DNA of 64,000 nt, from NCBI GenBank assembly GCA_031841125.1, contig CM063107.1, forward strand, positions 44,033,497 to 44,097,496. The letters are read 5' to 3'. This DNA is from Acanthococcus lagerstroemiae. Its lineage: Eukaryota; Arthropoda; Insecta; Hemiptera; Eriococcidae. Positions 21,323 through 34,104 of the stretch are shown here, in pieces. Within the stretch, counting starts at the first letter, position 1; every line of letters starts with the position of its first letter. The notes below the pieces were generated by a model. The model saw only the letters and a list, made by a program, of their open reading frames with translations. It ran no database searches and was not told the DNA's origin. The translations under genes were made by a program, and so were the position numbers.

Positions 21323-22727
21323 CTGAAACATCACAGACGTTGAATCGATCACCGACACGTCAAATGAAATCGACTCACAGAAAGTACTTTTGGCAGAAGC
21401 ATTCATAATACGGGGTGAGTCGGAAAATTTAAACGCACACTACCTTTCTAAATACATACTCCATGCAGAAGTGTAGGTACATTTTTCTGAATGAATCTTT
21501 CCAAACTACCCTGTACATTATTTTTAGAATCATTGCCTGATTCTTCATTCGCTGCAACCCAATTCGCAACGATAATTTTTTTATTATGACAAGCGCAGCT
21601 GTCTGTTTTTCGGGTAACAGCTATCCGTGATGGACTGAATTTTTTAAATTAGTATTTCCTTTCATTTTAACTTCATGGTATGTATCAGCTTCGCACTGAA
21701 TCCTTCATATTAAAGCTTGTACATCTATTCACAACTTCTACGTTCAATAACCATACACATTTTGATGATAGTGTCGAAAGATTCCGCCATCAGCAATGGC
21801 GGATCAAGGAATAGGTCCTAATAGGGGAGTTCGACGAAAGAGTATGAATAAAAGGCTGTTTTTAAAAATAAATAAAGGGCTTTTCAGCCCAACCCTCTCC
21901 TCCACTACTTTCACTCAGCACTGTGGAGCTCGCTTTCTTTCTGTTCGTCTATTTACAGACAGTAAGCAAGTCAGCTAATCAGCTGGCCAGTCAGTCCGCA
22001 TGTCAACCAGTCAGTATTTTTGTCTGTCAGTCTGTCTGACTATCAATCCACCTATCTGGTTATCTGTCAAGAATCAAGTCATTCTTTTCCCAAGAGGTGG
22101 CGGGAGATGCAACAAGAAAAGGGACCAGTTTTATAGTGTTTTTAGTGTTTAGGGCAATCTGAATCCTAGTTCATTGAAATGGTTTACTTTTAGGAACGAT
22201 GGATACGATGCAACCCTGACGAGAGGGGGGGGGGAATACCCCGGGCCCGGACTTTCAGGGAGGCCCGATATTTTTAAAAGGCTTGAATTTCAACGCTTAC
22301 GGCTACATCATACTGTACATCAAATCAGCAATCACTCTTACACCAACCATGAAAGAAATTTCTCCCATCTGATAAAAGAACAAAATGAACTGGAAGGAGA
22401 GGAAGGCCCGGGGAAATTCCCCCAGGCCCTCTTTTTCCTATACGGGGCTAAGACGATGGTACACATACGGACTCATAACATGGCTTTCAATTCGTAGGGT
22501 CAGTGCGATTTAGAGCTAAACCCAAATTTTCTCGAAAATGAGATTTTGGTATCATTAGGAAGGTAATTTCATGCTGCATCAAATAAAACACTGTATTTAA
22601 TACTGCTTTCAGTAATCGTCTTTTAAATTTAAAACAAGTCAAGGTGTCATATCTAGCTCCTCTCAATAAATTTGAGCGGAAAGGTGCTATATCCAATAAC
22701 TTGAAATTTGGTGGGAATACCGGGTGT
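21323..22727. other. non-coding upstream of PKI exon; simple CTGT-type repeats
   Basis: No exon recognised. Bases 21955-22075 are a degenerate cagtcag/ctgtctgt stretch. Related stretches occur at 26150-26260, 27310-27440, 41460-41620 and 41790-42060, suggesting a dispersed low-complexity family. Around 22200-22450 there are G/C-rich gggcccggactttcagg-like blocks that could be transposon ends, but I could not define a boundary. Confidence 0.4.
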
Positions 22728-25640
22728 TCCACGAAAGTTACCTACCCATTTCTTCCCCGAACCGATCGGTGGATCTTTGCCGGACAAATTGCCATCTTCC
22801 TGCGATAAGGTCTAGTTTCTCTAGGGCTTGAAAAATTTTCTTACCCAGGGCTGTAACGTGCCACCAACTTCGGAATCTTAAATGGAAAGGTATGCCTTTA
22901 TGCACATCGCTGGAAAGTGCATACCCAGCAAAATACGAATCCGTGAAAAATTTTCAAAATTCATCAATTTTGGGGGGCAAGGGGCCTAAAGATGACCAAA
23001 ATCCATCAAAAATCAAAGTGTCATAACCTAGCAAACAAACAATTGAAAGAGGGGTTTTCGAGGTCACGGATCCCGAATACACGATTTAACCTGGTTTAGG
23101 GTTTTAAAATCCAAATTTTCAACCTAAAATTGGTTCCATATTCACAAATTTTTGACTTTCTGATTGCGGATTATTAAAGTAACTTCACGCACATTGTTGA
23201 ATAGGGAACTTCCTCCAGAGTATGAATCCATGAAAAAAAAAAATTCAAAATTCATCAAATTTGGGGGTAAGGGTTCTAAAGATGACCAAAATCCGTCCAA
23301 AATTGAAGTATCATGACTTAGCAAACAGACTATCGAAAAGGAGGTTTTCGAGGTCGCTGATTCCGAATGTCACACGGAAAAATCTCCGCTGATTTTCAAG
23401 GGATTTCAACGGAATTTTGTAGGGAGAAAATTCCAAGAATTTCCAAAGCACTTTTTTGGAAACGTTGGGGGAAAATGATTTTTAAGGAATTTCATCGGAA
23501 ATTGTTGGAAAAAATTCCGATAACGTCCGAAGAATCTCATCGGAAATCTTTAGAAAAAATTTCCAATAATTTCCAAGAAATTTCATCAAAATTCTTCAAG
23601 AAAATTTTTCGATACTTTTTGAAGTATTTCTGGGAAATACTCGGGGAAAATCTCTGATAATTTTTAAAGAATTTCATTGGAACTCGGGAAGAATTTCCGA
23701 TAAATTTTAAGGAATTTTCAAAGAAATTCTTCGGAAACGCTGGAAAAAATCTCCAATAAATTTTAAGAAATTTTATGGGAACTCGGGAAAAATCTCCGAT
23801 AAATTCTAAGGAATTTTATCGGAAATTGTCGGAAACTAATTCCAATAATTTCCGAAGAACATCGGAAATCTTTCCAATGATTTCCAAAAAAATTTCATAA
23901 AACTCTTCGAGAATATTTTCCGATAATATTTGAATTATCAAACCCTCGAATATTTCCTATGACAAGCTTCAAAAATTATCGGAAAAACTTCCTCGAAGAA
24001 TTTTGATGAAGCATTTTCGAAATTATAAGAAATTTTTTCTAAAGGTTTCCAATGAGATTTTTCGGACATTATCGGAATTTTTCCCAACAATTTCCGTTGA
24101 AATTCCTTTAAAATTATCGGAGATTTTTCCTGAGTTCCGATAAAATTCCTTAAAATTTATCGGAGATTTTCCCGAATTTCGAAAAAATTCCTTAAAAATG
24201 ATCGGAGATTTTTCTTTAGTATTTCTCAGAAATACTTCCAAAATTATCGAAAAATTTTATTGAAGAATTTTGATGAAACTATTTTAGAAATTATTGGAAA
24301 TGTTTCTAAAAATTTCCGATGAGATTCGACGGACATTATGGAATTTTCCCAAAAATTTCCGATGAAATTCCTTGATAATCATATCCGAGATTTTTCCCAT
24401 TTCCAAAAAAATTCTTTACAATAAATTTATCGGAGACTTTCCCGAGTTTCGATAAAATTCTTTAAAAATGATCGGAGATTTTTCCCGAGTTCCGATGAAT
24501 TTTTTTTTAAATTATAGGAGATTTTCCTATACCATTTCCGATGAAATCCCTAAAATTTATCGGAGATTTTTCCCGAGTTCCGATGAAATTCCGTAAAATT
24601 CGGGGCCCTAGGATGCGCTGGATGTAGGAAATCACGTGATGAACCCAAACTTTTTTCGCACAGATTCGTTTTTGGAGGAAGTTCACTTTCCAATGACGTG
24701 CATAAAGCCATTTGGATAATCTGCAATGAGAAATTCAAAAATTTGTAAATGCTAGCACTTTTAGGTATCTGATTTTGGATAGGTTTTGGCTAGGGTTAGA
24801 CCCTGTCTCCCAAAATTGAAGAATTTGCAGTTTTTCTTCACGAATTTGTATTTTGGAGGAACTGCCCTATCCAACGATGTGCATGAAGCCACTTTGATAA
24901 CTTGCGTTCAGAAACTCAAAAATTTGTAAATTAGAATCACTTTTGAGTCTTAAATTGAATTTCAGGGCCCTACAACGGGTTGAATCGGAAGGAAAGTGTC
25001 ACATTCGGAATCAGTGACCTCGAAAACCCCCTTTTCGATAGTCCGTTTGATAGGTCATGATACTTCATTTTTGGACGGATTTTGGTCATCTCTAGGCCTC
25101 TTACCCCCAAATTTGATGAATTTTGAATTTTTTTTCATGGATTCATACTCTGGAGAAAGTTCACTATTCAACGATGTGCGTGAAGTCACTTTAATAATCT
25201 GCATTCAGAAAGTCAAAAATTAGTGAATAGGAACCAATTTTAGGTTGAAAATGTGGATTTTAAAGCCCTAAACCGGGTTAAATCGTGTATTCGGAATCTG
25301 TGACCTCGAAAACCCCTCTTTCAATTGTTTGTTTGCTAGGTTATGAAACTTTGATTTTTGATGGATTTTGGTCATCTTTAGGCTCCTTGCCCCCACAATT
25401 AATGAATTTTGACTTTTTTTTCACGGATTCGTATTTTGCAGGATATGCCCTTTCCAACGATGTGCATAAAGGCATACCTTTCTATTTAGGATTCCGAAGT
25501 TGGTGGCATGTTACAGCCCCCCCATAAATGTGGGCAGAAAATTTTTCAAGCCGCAGGAAGATGACAATTTGTCCGGCAAAGATCCACCAATCGGTTCGGA
25601 AAAAATGGGGGGGGGGTAACATTCGTGGAACACCCTGTAT
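22728..25640. mobile_element. large foldback element, about 2.9 kb, with sub-repeated arms
   Basis: The left arm (22728 to about 23370) and right arm (about 24990-25640) are inverted copies. Both outer ends carry gggtgttccacgaa and both continue through ggatctttgccggacaaatt and ccaccaacttcggaatc. Further in, tcgaggtc blocks linked to agcaaacagactatcg recur with a period of a few hundred bases. Between the arms, 23370-24600 is filled with a palindromic sub-repeat of roughly 45 bases (ggaatttcatcggaactcgg / aaaaatctccgataaatttt). It is mostly in one orientation left of about 24000 and in the opposite orientation right of it. TA flanks both ends (tac|cggg, ccctg|ta). No coding region; ORFs within are shadows. 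Confidence 0.75.
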
Positions 25641-25700
25641 AACAATCTTACAGATGAAGGTTCGTACAACGACATCCCACCACATTTTGTTGATCAATTC

Positions 25701-25918
25701 ACTATTTTCTAATTTTATTCTCGACCAGAGCTCTGGAATCCGCCCTTTCGAGCATTACTTCAGAGGCGTCGGGGAGGCTCTTAGGACTGTCTCAGGCCTC
25801 TTCTCTTCTGGCCGAAAAACCAGCCTAGGTCGAAATGTAGCGAGTTGCTGCGTGGGCTCGAACCCGGGACTTCCGGATTCCGAGACCAGCACGTTATCCA
25901 CTCGGCCAACCAGACCCC
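25701..25918 (-). mobile_element. tRNA-derived SINE, copy 1, with 15-bp target duplication
   Basis: Read on the minus strand, the head has an A box (tggccgagtgg, 25911-25901) and a B box (ggttcgagccc, near 25865-25855) in tRNA-like spacing (Ser/Leu-like head), followed by a tRNA-unrelated body. The body contains gacctaggctggtttttcgg and cctctgaagtaatgctcgaa, and the tail is AATAAAATTAGAAAA. It is flanked by an exact 15-bp repeat tttgttgatcaattc (25686-25700 and 25919-25933), the mark of LINE-mediated insertion. It is not a working tRNA gene. Confidence 0.9.
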
Positions 25919-25933
25919 TTTGTTGATCAATTC

Positions 25934-27834
25934 TACTTTTGTCAGTAAACTCTTGATGCTAAAACTTCTTTTCCCTCTGTACATTGGATAGAGCTCCAAA
26001 TCGCACTGAGCCGACGAATTCATGAATGTACACTTTCAGCTTCGTATATGTCTGACACAGAGACAAGACACATGAGATATGGATATAGCAAGCTATAGAA
26101 ATCTTAGCTCTCGAATCCCGGATCTTGACTTAGCTTTTCCGGCTGAGGGTAGCGCTGCCAGCCTGTCCGTCTTCCTGTCGGTCCTACTAGACGGGTTGGC
26201 TGCCAGCTCATCTATCTGTGTTTGGTTATTTGTCTGTCTGTTTGCCAGGCTTCAGCCAAAGGGGGAATGTGAAAGGATAAGCAAGATCATAATATGATCT
26301 ATAGATTTAAAAAAAAACATGCCAATAAAAAAAAGGTCATGATCATTAAATTCGTGAGCTGAATAATCGCAATATTTTTCCAATTTCTATATTCATCTAA
26401 GATGATGGTTTAAGATCAAATATACGATAAGAAGTAGCCGATGTCGCAATCTAAATATCAGAAATATCACAAAATCATAATATTTTCATAATGTAAGAAC
26501 TTTTTTCAAAATGATCTTCTGATTTGAATTTATGTCTTTTTAAATTCTTTAAACGACCAGCATATCATAATTTTAGATTCAATGAAAATTTACCCTACGA
26601 AAACCTGTCTGAGAAAATTCGCCCGAGAGACTACGAGCGAATGTAAGCCTGGTACTTGGAAGACATTATGAGGAAGTCCGCTGAAATGGTCTTCCACAAA
26701 AATGTGTACATTTGTATCTAACAAACGAATCAGCGAAGGTGATTTCGCTAAGAACCCCTACTGGGGCTTAAGGACCACTACCAAGACGGGTAGTCCTTAC
26801 ACCGATTAACGACGGTGGCCATCCAACTTACTAGCCTGCAGATGTAAATAAGATACCAGGCGTCTTGGATTTCTTTGTTGCGAAAAGCTTGTCGCCAAAC
26901 TACATTGATGTGAGAAATCAAAGTGATCTCTCTTCCGACCATTCACAAGTACCCATGACTATCAGCTCAGCGATCTCAAGAAAAAAGATTCCAATTCCAT
27001 TAACCACGAGGTCTATCAACTGGAAACACAACTCATACTTCGAGGATACACTCGCCCGAATTTTCACCTCTGGCAAATTTTCATCTGCGGCGATTTTTCT
27101 CAAGCAAGTTTTCGTTAAGACAAACTTTCTCAGGTAAAATTTCCTGTCTATCCATAACTTTAGACCACTAGCTGGAGGGGAAACGGGGGGGGGGCTGACA
27201 ACTTGGTTTGCTCTCCTAGCAAAAAAGAAAATTCAGTTACATTCTTTTGTAGCTGAAAATGGTCCCGCCAAAAATGTATGCCTCCTAGATGTCAGAGATC
27301 GGTTACTGCCTTTCTGTCTGCGAGCTCATATGCTGCTTGTCTGGTAAGATAGCTCACTAATTCTTTCTCTGCTATCAACCTGTGTGTCTCGGGGACTGGC
27401 AGACTGTCTCTCGACCTGGTCATCAGTCTCGCTGTCTAGCTGGATTCTGCAAGAATATTGTGCCCTATTTCACATTTCTGGTAAACAACCCACTCAGCGA
27501 ATTTTTTAGTGAGTCGAGGGGGAAAGGAGAGACAAAGGCCAAAGTTCTACGAGGGGCATCTCAATAGTAAGTTTCCTGACCCCACCAATCGCGTAAAAAT
27601 GAATGAAAATCAATGAAATTCACAGAAGACGTGTTTTTTGTTTTTTTTTTACATAATTACCTTCCGAGCTTAAACATTTTTCGTAGCGAAGAATTAAACG
27701 GTCGATTCCAGTTGCAAAAAATGCAATTTTTTTTTGTATTCTCCCTACACGCGGCTGATAGTGTACAGCTGTTCTCCTTTCTCAAAACTCTTTAATCCAC
27801 GACGTACCACCTGCACACTCATACACTGCTCCTG
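25934..27834. repeat. non-coding; possible foldback at 26585-27140
   Basis: No gene recognised. aaaatttaccctacgaaaac near 26585 and its degenerate inverse near 27140 (…gaaagtttgtc…, ending aaaattt) suggest a ~555-bp inverted-repeat element containing gagaaaattcgcccgag / ctcgcccgaattttc. CTGT-type low complexity lies at 26150-26260 and 27310-27440. Confidence 0.4.
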
Positions 27835-27990
27835 GAAACAACCGAGTATGGACATCCACCATATTGAGTCCAACCGCGCCAGTCGATGCCGAATCCGACC
27901 ATGCGGATCTAGCGGAGCGTACCGGGTAGTTAATTCGGCATCGACGGGTGCGGTTGGACTCAAGATGGCGGATGTCCATACTAGGTTTTT
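27835..27990. mobile_element. foldback (hairpin) MITE, about 150 bp
   Basis: The arms begin agtatggacatccaccat on the left and end atggcggatgtccatact on the right. They stay paired inward through gagtccaacc/ggttggactc and tcgatgccgaat/attcggcatcga around a short loop near 27910. ORFs on both strands across it are palindrome shadows. The inner gatgccgaatt core is shared with the element at 38.1 kb. No clear target duplication. Confidence 0.75.
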
Positions 27991-29619
27991 CTCAGGAGCT
28001 CTAACACTGCTGGCCATACACGAGGCATAACGCTCGGTGTACTTCGTTTGCGGGTGTGTTTTGCGAAATTAAAAATCATATAACACTTCGTACTTCACAC
28101 GCAACGGACATGATTACAGGCAATTCCATCTTTCACGACTGCCAACTGTCTTCGGTCACTTGAACACACTACACAGCGTATCGGTATGAAATGTACACAG
28201 TGTTACCAACAGCTCAAAAATTCTCTGTGGTTACATTTTCACGCAGCTGCGTTCATTTTTACACGATTGGTAGGGTCGGGAAACTTACTACTGAGATGCC
28301 CCTCGTAATATACTGAGATAGCAATGTTTCAATTCTTCAAGCAGGGAAAGGGGGTATTTCAAAATGTCTCTTCAGTACCCGTACGTCGATAGTTACACTA
28401 CAGAACACTGGAGTCAAACAGAATTATAAAACGATGAAATTTATGATCTGATTGCGTTTAAATTAGCGGGGAACAGCTAGTGAACAAAAATCTTGGCTGG
28501 AAAGTTCAAGTAACTCAGTGATGCCAACTGTTAGGAAGTGATCAGCCATTTATTAGATCTCAAATTTAATGAACAGTTTTAGCTACTTCTGACTGATTGT
28601 AGGTGTGATGATTGCAGTCCGCTGTAGGCAAGTAAGCAGAGGTTGAAAAATATTTTGTGTGTTGTGCTACGTTAAATGAACTAAAAGTCAATGAAGCATC
28701 TAAAAATCCTTGTCAGTTCTTTTCTTGATACTTCTCAATTGTTATTTACAGACCTACTGATTTTTCCACATCTACAAGGTACAGCCGGCAAGCAACACCA
28801 TTATGGTTCCCAGCTCGCGTTGCTAATGCACATTAATACCCGTAATGAGAACCTGTTTAATACTATTTTCGATACTGTACTCTTCATAACATAATTTTCC
28901 ATACAACACCATTCTATGGGTTACAAAATTCAAGAAACTTCAAAATATTGTTCAATTAGTTTATTTGTATTATTTTTAGAAGACACTATAGCGTCCATTT
29001 TCACCTAGAAACCGAAAATGCAACTAAAAGTTGTAAAAATTGAATCCGCCTGGAAAAACTGAAAGATTTTGAACTGGCTTTCTGCAATCAAAATGGCAGA
29101 TCCATAATACCTGTGTAAAACTATAGAACCTTTACAAACACACTTGGTGCTGCACATAACATCGCTCAAATGACAGACAGTTGTAAGCGATATTGCAAAC
29201 AAGTGACAGTGACAGAGCAGACTATGCGACAAGTTGAGCTCGTATTAATTTCAATTATTCTTCAATGACACAGATATTCGGTTTAGATTAATCTCATGAA
29301 TCAACTCATTAAATTTCAATGTGTTAGTTACTGAAATTAATCTTGGCTAAATATCAGTTTAATGAGAGGATAATCAAAATTGATTCGAGTAATGTTATTT
29401 ACCGTACTCCGTTACTAGATTGCAAGATCGCTTACAACTGTCTGTCATGTATGTGATAATAATAATAACAATCCCTTTGTATGGCACGTACTCACGTAGC
29501 ACCATCTGCTGTAATCGGACATTTTAGCGATCCTGTAGGCGCTCATTCGAATCAAATCAATAAACAATTTCACAACAGTGGCCATTTGGCTATCCAATTT
29601 TACTGACAAACATCATTTA
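27991..29619. other. non-coding, nothing recognised
   Basis: AT-rich sequence without convincing exons or repeats. Two cacaactgtctgtca-like blocks in opposite orientation (about 29165-29190 and 29425-29445) frame about 270 bases and may be a small inverted-repeat element. Confidence 0.35.
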
Positions 29620-29877
29620 GACGCTGTTAAGCAGAAAACCACCCAAGCCACAAAATCTGTTTTCTGAGAAACCGTAACATTTAAAACCAATAAATAATGC
29701 CTGTTTCCAGACATAGCGTTTACTGATAAGCTTTTATCAACGCGGATACACTCTTTCGTATCGGGGGGGGGGGGGGGCACAGTTTTAAAAAATTCTACTT
29801 TTTATGCTCTTTCCAACTATACTAATAACTCATTTTGTCAACGAATATCGCTTGGGTGGTTTTTGCTTCACAGCGTC
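29620..29877. mobile_element. MITE with 28-bp terminal inverted repeats, copy 1
   Basis: The left end gacgctgttaagcagaaaac and the right end, whose reverse complement is gacgctgtgaagcaaaaacc, match over about 28 bases. The interior contains an oligo-G run and aataactcattttgtcaacg. A second copy at 63676-63922 shares the interior and ends. I could not define an exact target duplication. Confidence 0.75.
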
Positions 29878-30253
29878 CATTTGATAGGTGGATTCCTGCC
29901 AATCATATAGCAGGGGGTACCAAAAAGACACGCGTGCTTTTTGTAAGAATCACTGTTACCAGAACGGCATTTTCGCTGCTAGAGTTAGCAGAATTTTTAA
30001 TTTTTAGCAGCTGATTTCATTTTAGCATTTTAATTCCCTGTGGAGAATTCATTTCAAATAGACTTGAGTAATTTTTTTTTTTTTAATTGCACAATCTAGC
30101 AGAATTTGGGACATCCGAGAGCAAAGTTCAATTTTCACTTCTGGTAACACTGTAAGGAATTAATAATTTTGCTCTCTATCAGGAAAGGGACGTTCGGATC
30201 AGCAAATGAAGTTCCATAAGAGTGGAAATAGCTCGAACATAATTTGATAATTT
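29878..30253. other. non-coding, nothing recognised
   Basis: AT-rich spacer; bases 30240-30253 are the left target duplication of the next SINE. Confidence 0.4.
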
Positions 30254-30475
30254 TCTCTTTTTCTAATTCACCCTCCACCCGGGTTCTGGAATCCGCCCTT
30301 TCGAGCATTACTTCAGAGACGTCAGGGAGGCTGTTAGGGCTATCTTAGCCCTCTTCCCTTCTGGTCGAAAAACCGGCCTAGGTCGTAAATTCTGGCGAGT
30401 TGCTACATGGGCTCGAACCCGAAACCTCCGGATTCTGAGACCAATGCGCTATCCACTCGGCCAACCAGACCTCCC
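30254..30475 (-). mobile_element. tRNA-derived SINE, copy 2, with 14-bp target duplication
   Basis: Same family and orientation as the 25.7-kb copy. A box tggccgagtgg near 30462-30452 and B box gggttcgagccc near 30422-30411 are intact on the minus strand. The tail is attagaaaaagagaaa. Exact flanking repeat taatttgataattt at 30240-30253 and 30476-30489. The body differs by scattered bases, so the copies are not recent duplicates of one another. Confidence 0.9.
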
Positions 30476-30489
30476 TAATTTGATAATTT

Positions 30490-32415
30490 GAAGGCAACCC
30501 TAATAATACACAGACAAAACACTTAAGTAACATTTCGAGCTGAGCGAATTCATCTGATATCTCATACATTCATCTAACTGACTATTGTATCAGAATTTCA
30601 ACTCTCTAAACTAAGGTTACAAAATCTCAGGTTTATAATCAATGATCTGATCTTAAAAGAATATTCACAGTAAATTCAATCACTACAGCAATGTATACAT
30701 AACCTAACTAAGAATTAATAACGTACAACTTTATAATCAGTTGATAAATAGAGCCGGGTAAACATTTACAAATCCTATATAGGAGATTAAAATAACCGTA
30801 AGCATGACATAAATGTGGAAAGCAAACCGAATACCAAAAGTATATCTCGACTGGAGCATAAGTCCTCATTAAGCATACACCTAATGTGGAGTACCTTTGA
30901 ATCCAAGAAGTAACGAACAGGTTACTTCACGTTCAGTGACCACATTGCTGCTGCAATTTTTCGTATTCTATGGATAAATCCATGGTTAAAATAATATACC
31001 ATCTTCGCTCAGCATTTCAAAATACATTTTCTAGGGAGATTTGTAATGATAGTATGTTAGGATAGAATCAATTATTTAAAAAGGAAGGCGCAGGTCGAAT
31101 CATAAATTATGAGGAAAAGAAGATGCATCAATAAACGATGAGCTGGCTCGCGTGACCAAATGCAACCGCAGTCCCAAAATGTAATTAGATGCAGGTGACA
31201 GATCACAGAATGAAAAAGCAGAAAAGACTAATTCAACCAATGTCCTGTGTTTGTTAGTTAAATGACGGAATTGCAGGTAACACGCTTTCAACTTATTTTA
31301 AATGGTACAGCTGGTGTACATCAGTTAGTTAAGCTTGACACGGCAATTAAAAAACTACTGCATACCTTGTTTTCGGGGATAAGGTGTTTTTCTAAAACGT
31401 TTCAAATACTCCCGCTTCGTGACTGAAGTTTTTCCTCGCATTATTTTAATATAAAATTAAAATCTTGAAATTAATGATACCTTTCAATAAATACAAAAGG
31501 TTGAATCAAAATCCTGGTAATATACATAGGTAAGGAATCATATCTCGAGCAAAATGGTGAAGAAATCAAGTATTTTGTGAAGTGTAAATCTCATACTTGA
31601 ATTTCGAGGCTGAAGAACCTGGAGCTGTTATCTCACGGTAAATCGTGCGAATATACGGTCCTTAGTGATCGGCGATAACTTACTTCAATTCAGTTTGTTC
31701 GCATTATTTGGTAATAAGCTGGGAGCAGGCGCGCTACACAACACATACACTGTACAGCATACTATTTGGTTAAGTTTTCACGAACAAGAAAAAACAGTAT
31801 AATAACTTTACAACACAATAATATAATATTCAGCAAAACGATGCGGAATAATTTCAGTAACGAGAAACGAGCGCTTCCTCTTGCTTGTTTCGGGTTTTCG
31901 TCTCTCGAATTTTCGGATGGAAATAATGTAAATAAAATAATAATGATTGCCAAGGTAGCCATGTTTGGATACATCAAACTTCTCGAATGCGAAAATGCAA
32001 AAATATAAATCCAAACAAAATTCCTTAATTAAATTTCAAATTATCAGATTGACGACTCTAACAGATGAAATTACAATTTAATTATTGTTTAAGAAGTGGA
32101 TTCATCGCATGTTCAAGTAAACTACGCAAAAAATAATAATTTATCAAGTTCAATCGGTTCGTCTTGGTAATGTTTATTATCTTTACTGGTAACACTGCTG
32201 TTCATTGCTGTTATCGGTTGTTGGTTTTCGGTTATCGGGAAACCGCGACATCGACAGGATCATAGAACATGAAAGTTGAAATGAAGATCTTTAAACTTTC
32301 GAAATTATACCTTCAACCTGAAATGTTTTGAGTGTAGCACAGTCCAGAGCTCCAGACTTTTAAATAAAAGAACAAAGAAGCAGTTCATAATCTAGGGCAT
32401 CGCTGTATATCTTTC
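30490..32415. other. intergenic, nothing recognised
   Basis: About 1.9 kb of AT-rich sequence upstream of LYRM7. Short ORFs on both strands here show no family resemblance and poor codon character. It may hold the LYRM7 promoter, but no defined element stands out. Confidence 0.4.
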
Positions 32416-34104
32416 ATGTCAACGATATCCAAATCAGAGGTTCGTATTTTCACGTTTCCTTTCTTGAAATTATGCCCGTTTGCCTGCGTAACTCGTATAA
32501 TATTTGTTCAATTTATGTTTTGGTTGTCGGTTCCGAACCGAATATTCGTTGTTTTCTACGCTCTAATCCGGAATAATAGAAAAATATTCCACTTTCATTT
32601 TTCCTGGGAATATTCCCTTTGATTTGACTATGCTGCACAGGCAGTTATTGCTAGCTGGAGATTGGAAAACAACCCTCCCACTCACATGACCGTCCAGAAC
32701 ATCCTCATTTGCCTAAAAATTAAAGAAATATGTTGTCCTGGCTTCACTGACAAATAAGTCTTTCTTATCACTTTTTGAGGATTGACGCAACGAAATCCAT
32801 CCATCCCCGCGGAAGCATTCTAGTACCAAGCTTACTGTACTGGCTCAGCATTTTCTGAAAATATTCTCTTATTTAATATTATTTCTTGTAATTTCTTAGA
32901 ATATTCTTATTCTGGTGGCTGTTCAACATTTTCTACCCGAGAATATTTACTATATCTATCCAAATCTAGAATTCTGTAGACTAGAGTCACAGTCACATAT
33001 TTAGGACAAAATAGCGCCGAAATTCATTTTTTTTTATTTTTAAATAGACTTCTACCAATGTACATCTAAAGTAATAGACGTACATAAACAGACATTGCAG
33101 AGGGAGAGGGCTATGAGAGCTAAGCTTTGGAAAATGTTGAAAATACATTAAAAATCTATTGTTAGAGGGCTAAAATTGGCTCTTTGGACAGGATAACCTT
33201 CCTAGTTCCCTCAAATCTTACAACCACAGCCCGCTTATGTAAAAGTTTGAGAATCTACGTTGCTTCCAGAATCACTGTCAGATTGAAAATATCACATGTT
33301 TCTCTTATTTACCACTGTAACCTTATTTAATTGTAATTTTGGACTACTGTTATGTTGTGTCTAATTATTGTCAAATTTTGCAGGTTTTGAAAATATTTAA
33401 AGCCTTGCATAAAGCCAGACTGAAAACGTTCCGGGACGACTATGAAATGCTCACTGGTATGTTCTTCTCTTTCGTTCGTTTCTGACAATGATTTCAGTTA
33501 TTTATGTGGAAAATGTTGGATTTCTGTTTTAGCTTTTCGAGATGAAATTAATGCTCACTTCAAAAACAATAAAACAGAAAATGATCCGGTGAAAGTAAAG
33601 GAAGTAAGTTAATAAAATATTTATTTTAAATAAATAATTATAGTAGTACACGTTTATACATATATTAGATATATGTATAGGTACGTATTTTAAATGTATT
33701 CAATCCCAGTTAATGAAAATCAATAATTCATTTATTTTATTTTAACTTTCATCATTGATTGAATGATTTGCAACTCGGAAGTGAAGCATCAATGAAATTT
33801 GTGACCTGTTCCATTTATTTGTCTTAGTTGTATAAGCAAGCCGTTCTTGCAGAAGATGAAATTAGAACAAAAATTTTACAGGCTGTAGAAATAGAACCTG
33901 GACGTCATCGTAAGACATTTATTATTCTCCTCATTATTACCTAATAACCTGTTAATAATTTGAAATATTTTCAAGTATGATAAATGATGATTCCTTGCAG
34001 AAATAAGAATAACAGAAGATCACTGTGTGGATGATCCATCTTCAATGTACAAAAAACAAAAATTCAAAGTTAAAGAGAAATCAAAATCGGACAGTTCAAA
34101 ATAG
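32416..34104 (+). CDS. LYRM7: LYRM7, mitochondrial complex III assembly factor
   Basis: LYRM7 (Mzm1 in yeast) is a matrix LYR-motif protein that stabilises the Rieske iron-sulfur protein before insertion into complex III. I join five exons: 32416-32439 (ATG plus 8 codons, donor GAG|gttcgt), 33384-33456, 33533-33603, 33828-33909 and 34001-34104 (TAG). Exons 2-5 have good GT..AG junctions with phases that fit, giving 117 residues against 104 in human. Diagnostic blocks are LKIFKALHKARLKTF (LYR region, residues 10-24), EINAHFKNNKTEND (about 36-50) and the lysine-rich tail. Exon 1 is the least certain. It is chosen because human LYRM7 also has only a few residues before this junction, and the ATG exon ends in phase 0 as required; its donor is weak. 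No transit peptide is obvious, as is usual for LYR proteins. Exons 2-5 are near certain. Confidence 0.88.

Noticed and set aside
22174..22497. 107-codon plus-strand ORF
   Set aside because: It runs through G/C-rich transposon-like blocks; composition and lack of any motif make it a chance frame.
23370..24600. CRISPR-like array
   Set aside because: The units are degenerate and contiguous, without spacers of constant length, and the genome is eukaryotic.
23367..24738. Repetitive ORFs with recurring lysine/phenylalanine motifs
   Set aside because: They are translations of the ~45-bp sub-repeat array in the foldback core, on both strands; not a repeat protein.
25482..26023. Overlapping ORFs of 70-130 codons around 25.5-26.0 kb
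   Set aside because: They span the end of the foldback element and the SINE; identical frames recur at other SINE copies (49.1, 63.4 kb), so they are repeat shadows.
27734..28030. Three overlapping ORFs on both strands
   Set aside because: Palindrome shadows of the hairpin MITE at 27835-27990.
31762..32014. ORFs on both strands at 31.8-32.0 kb
   Set aside because: No motif, no splice context, AT-rich chance frames.
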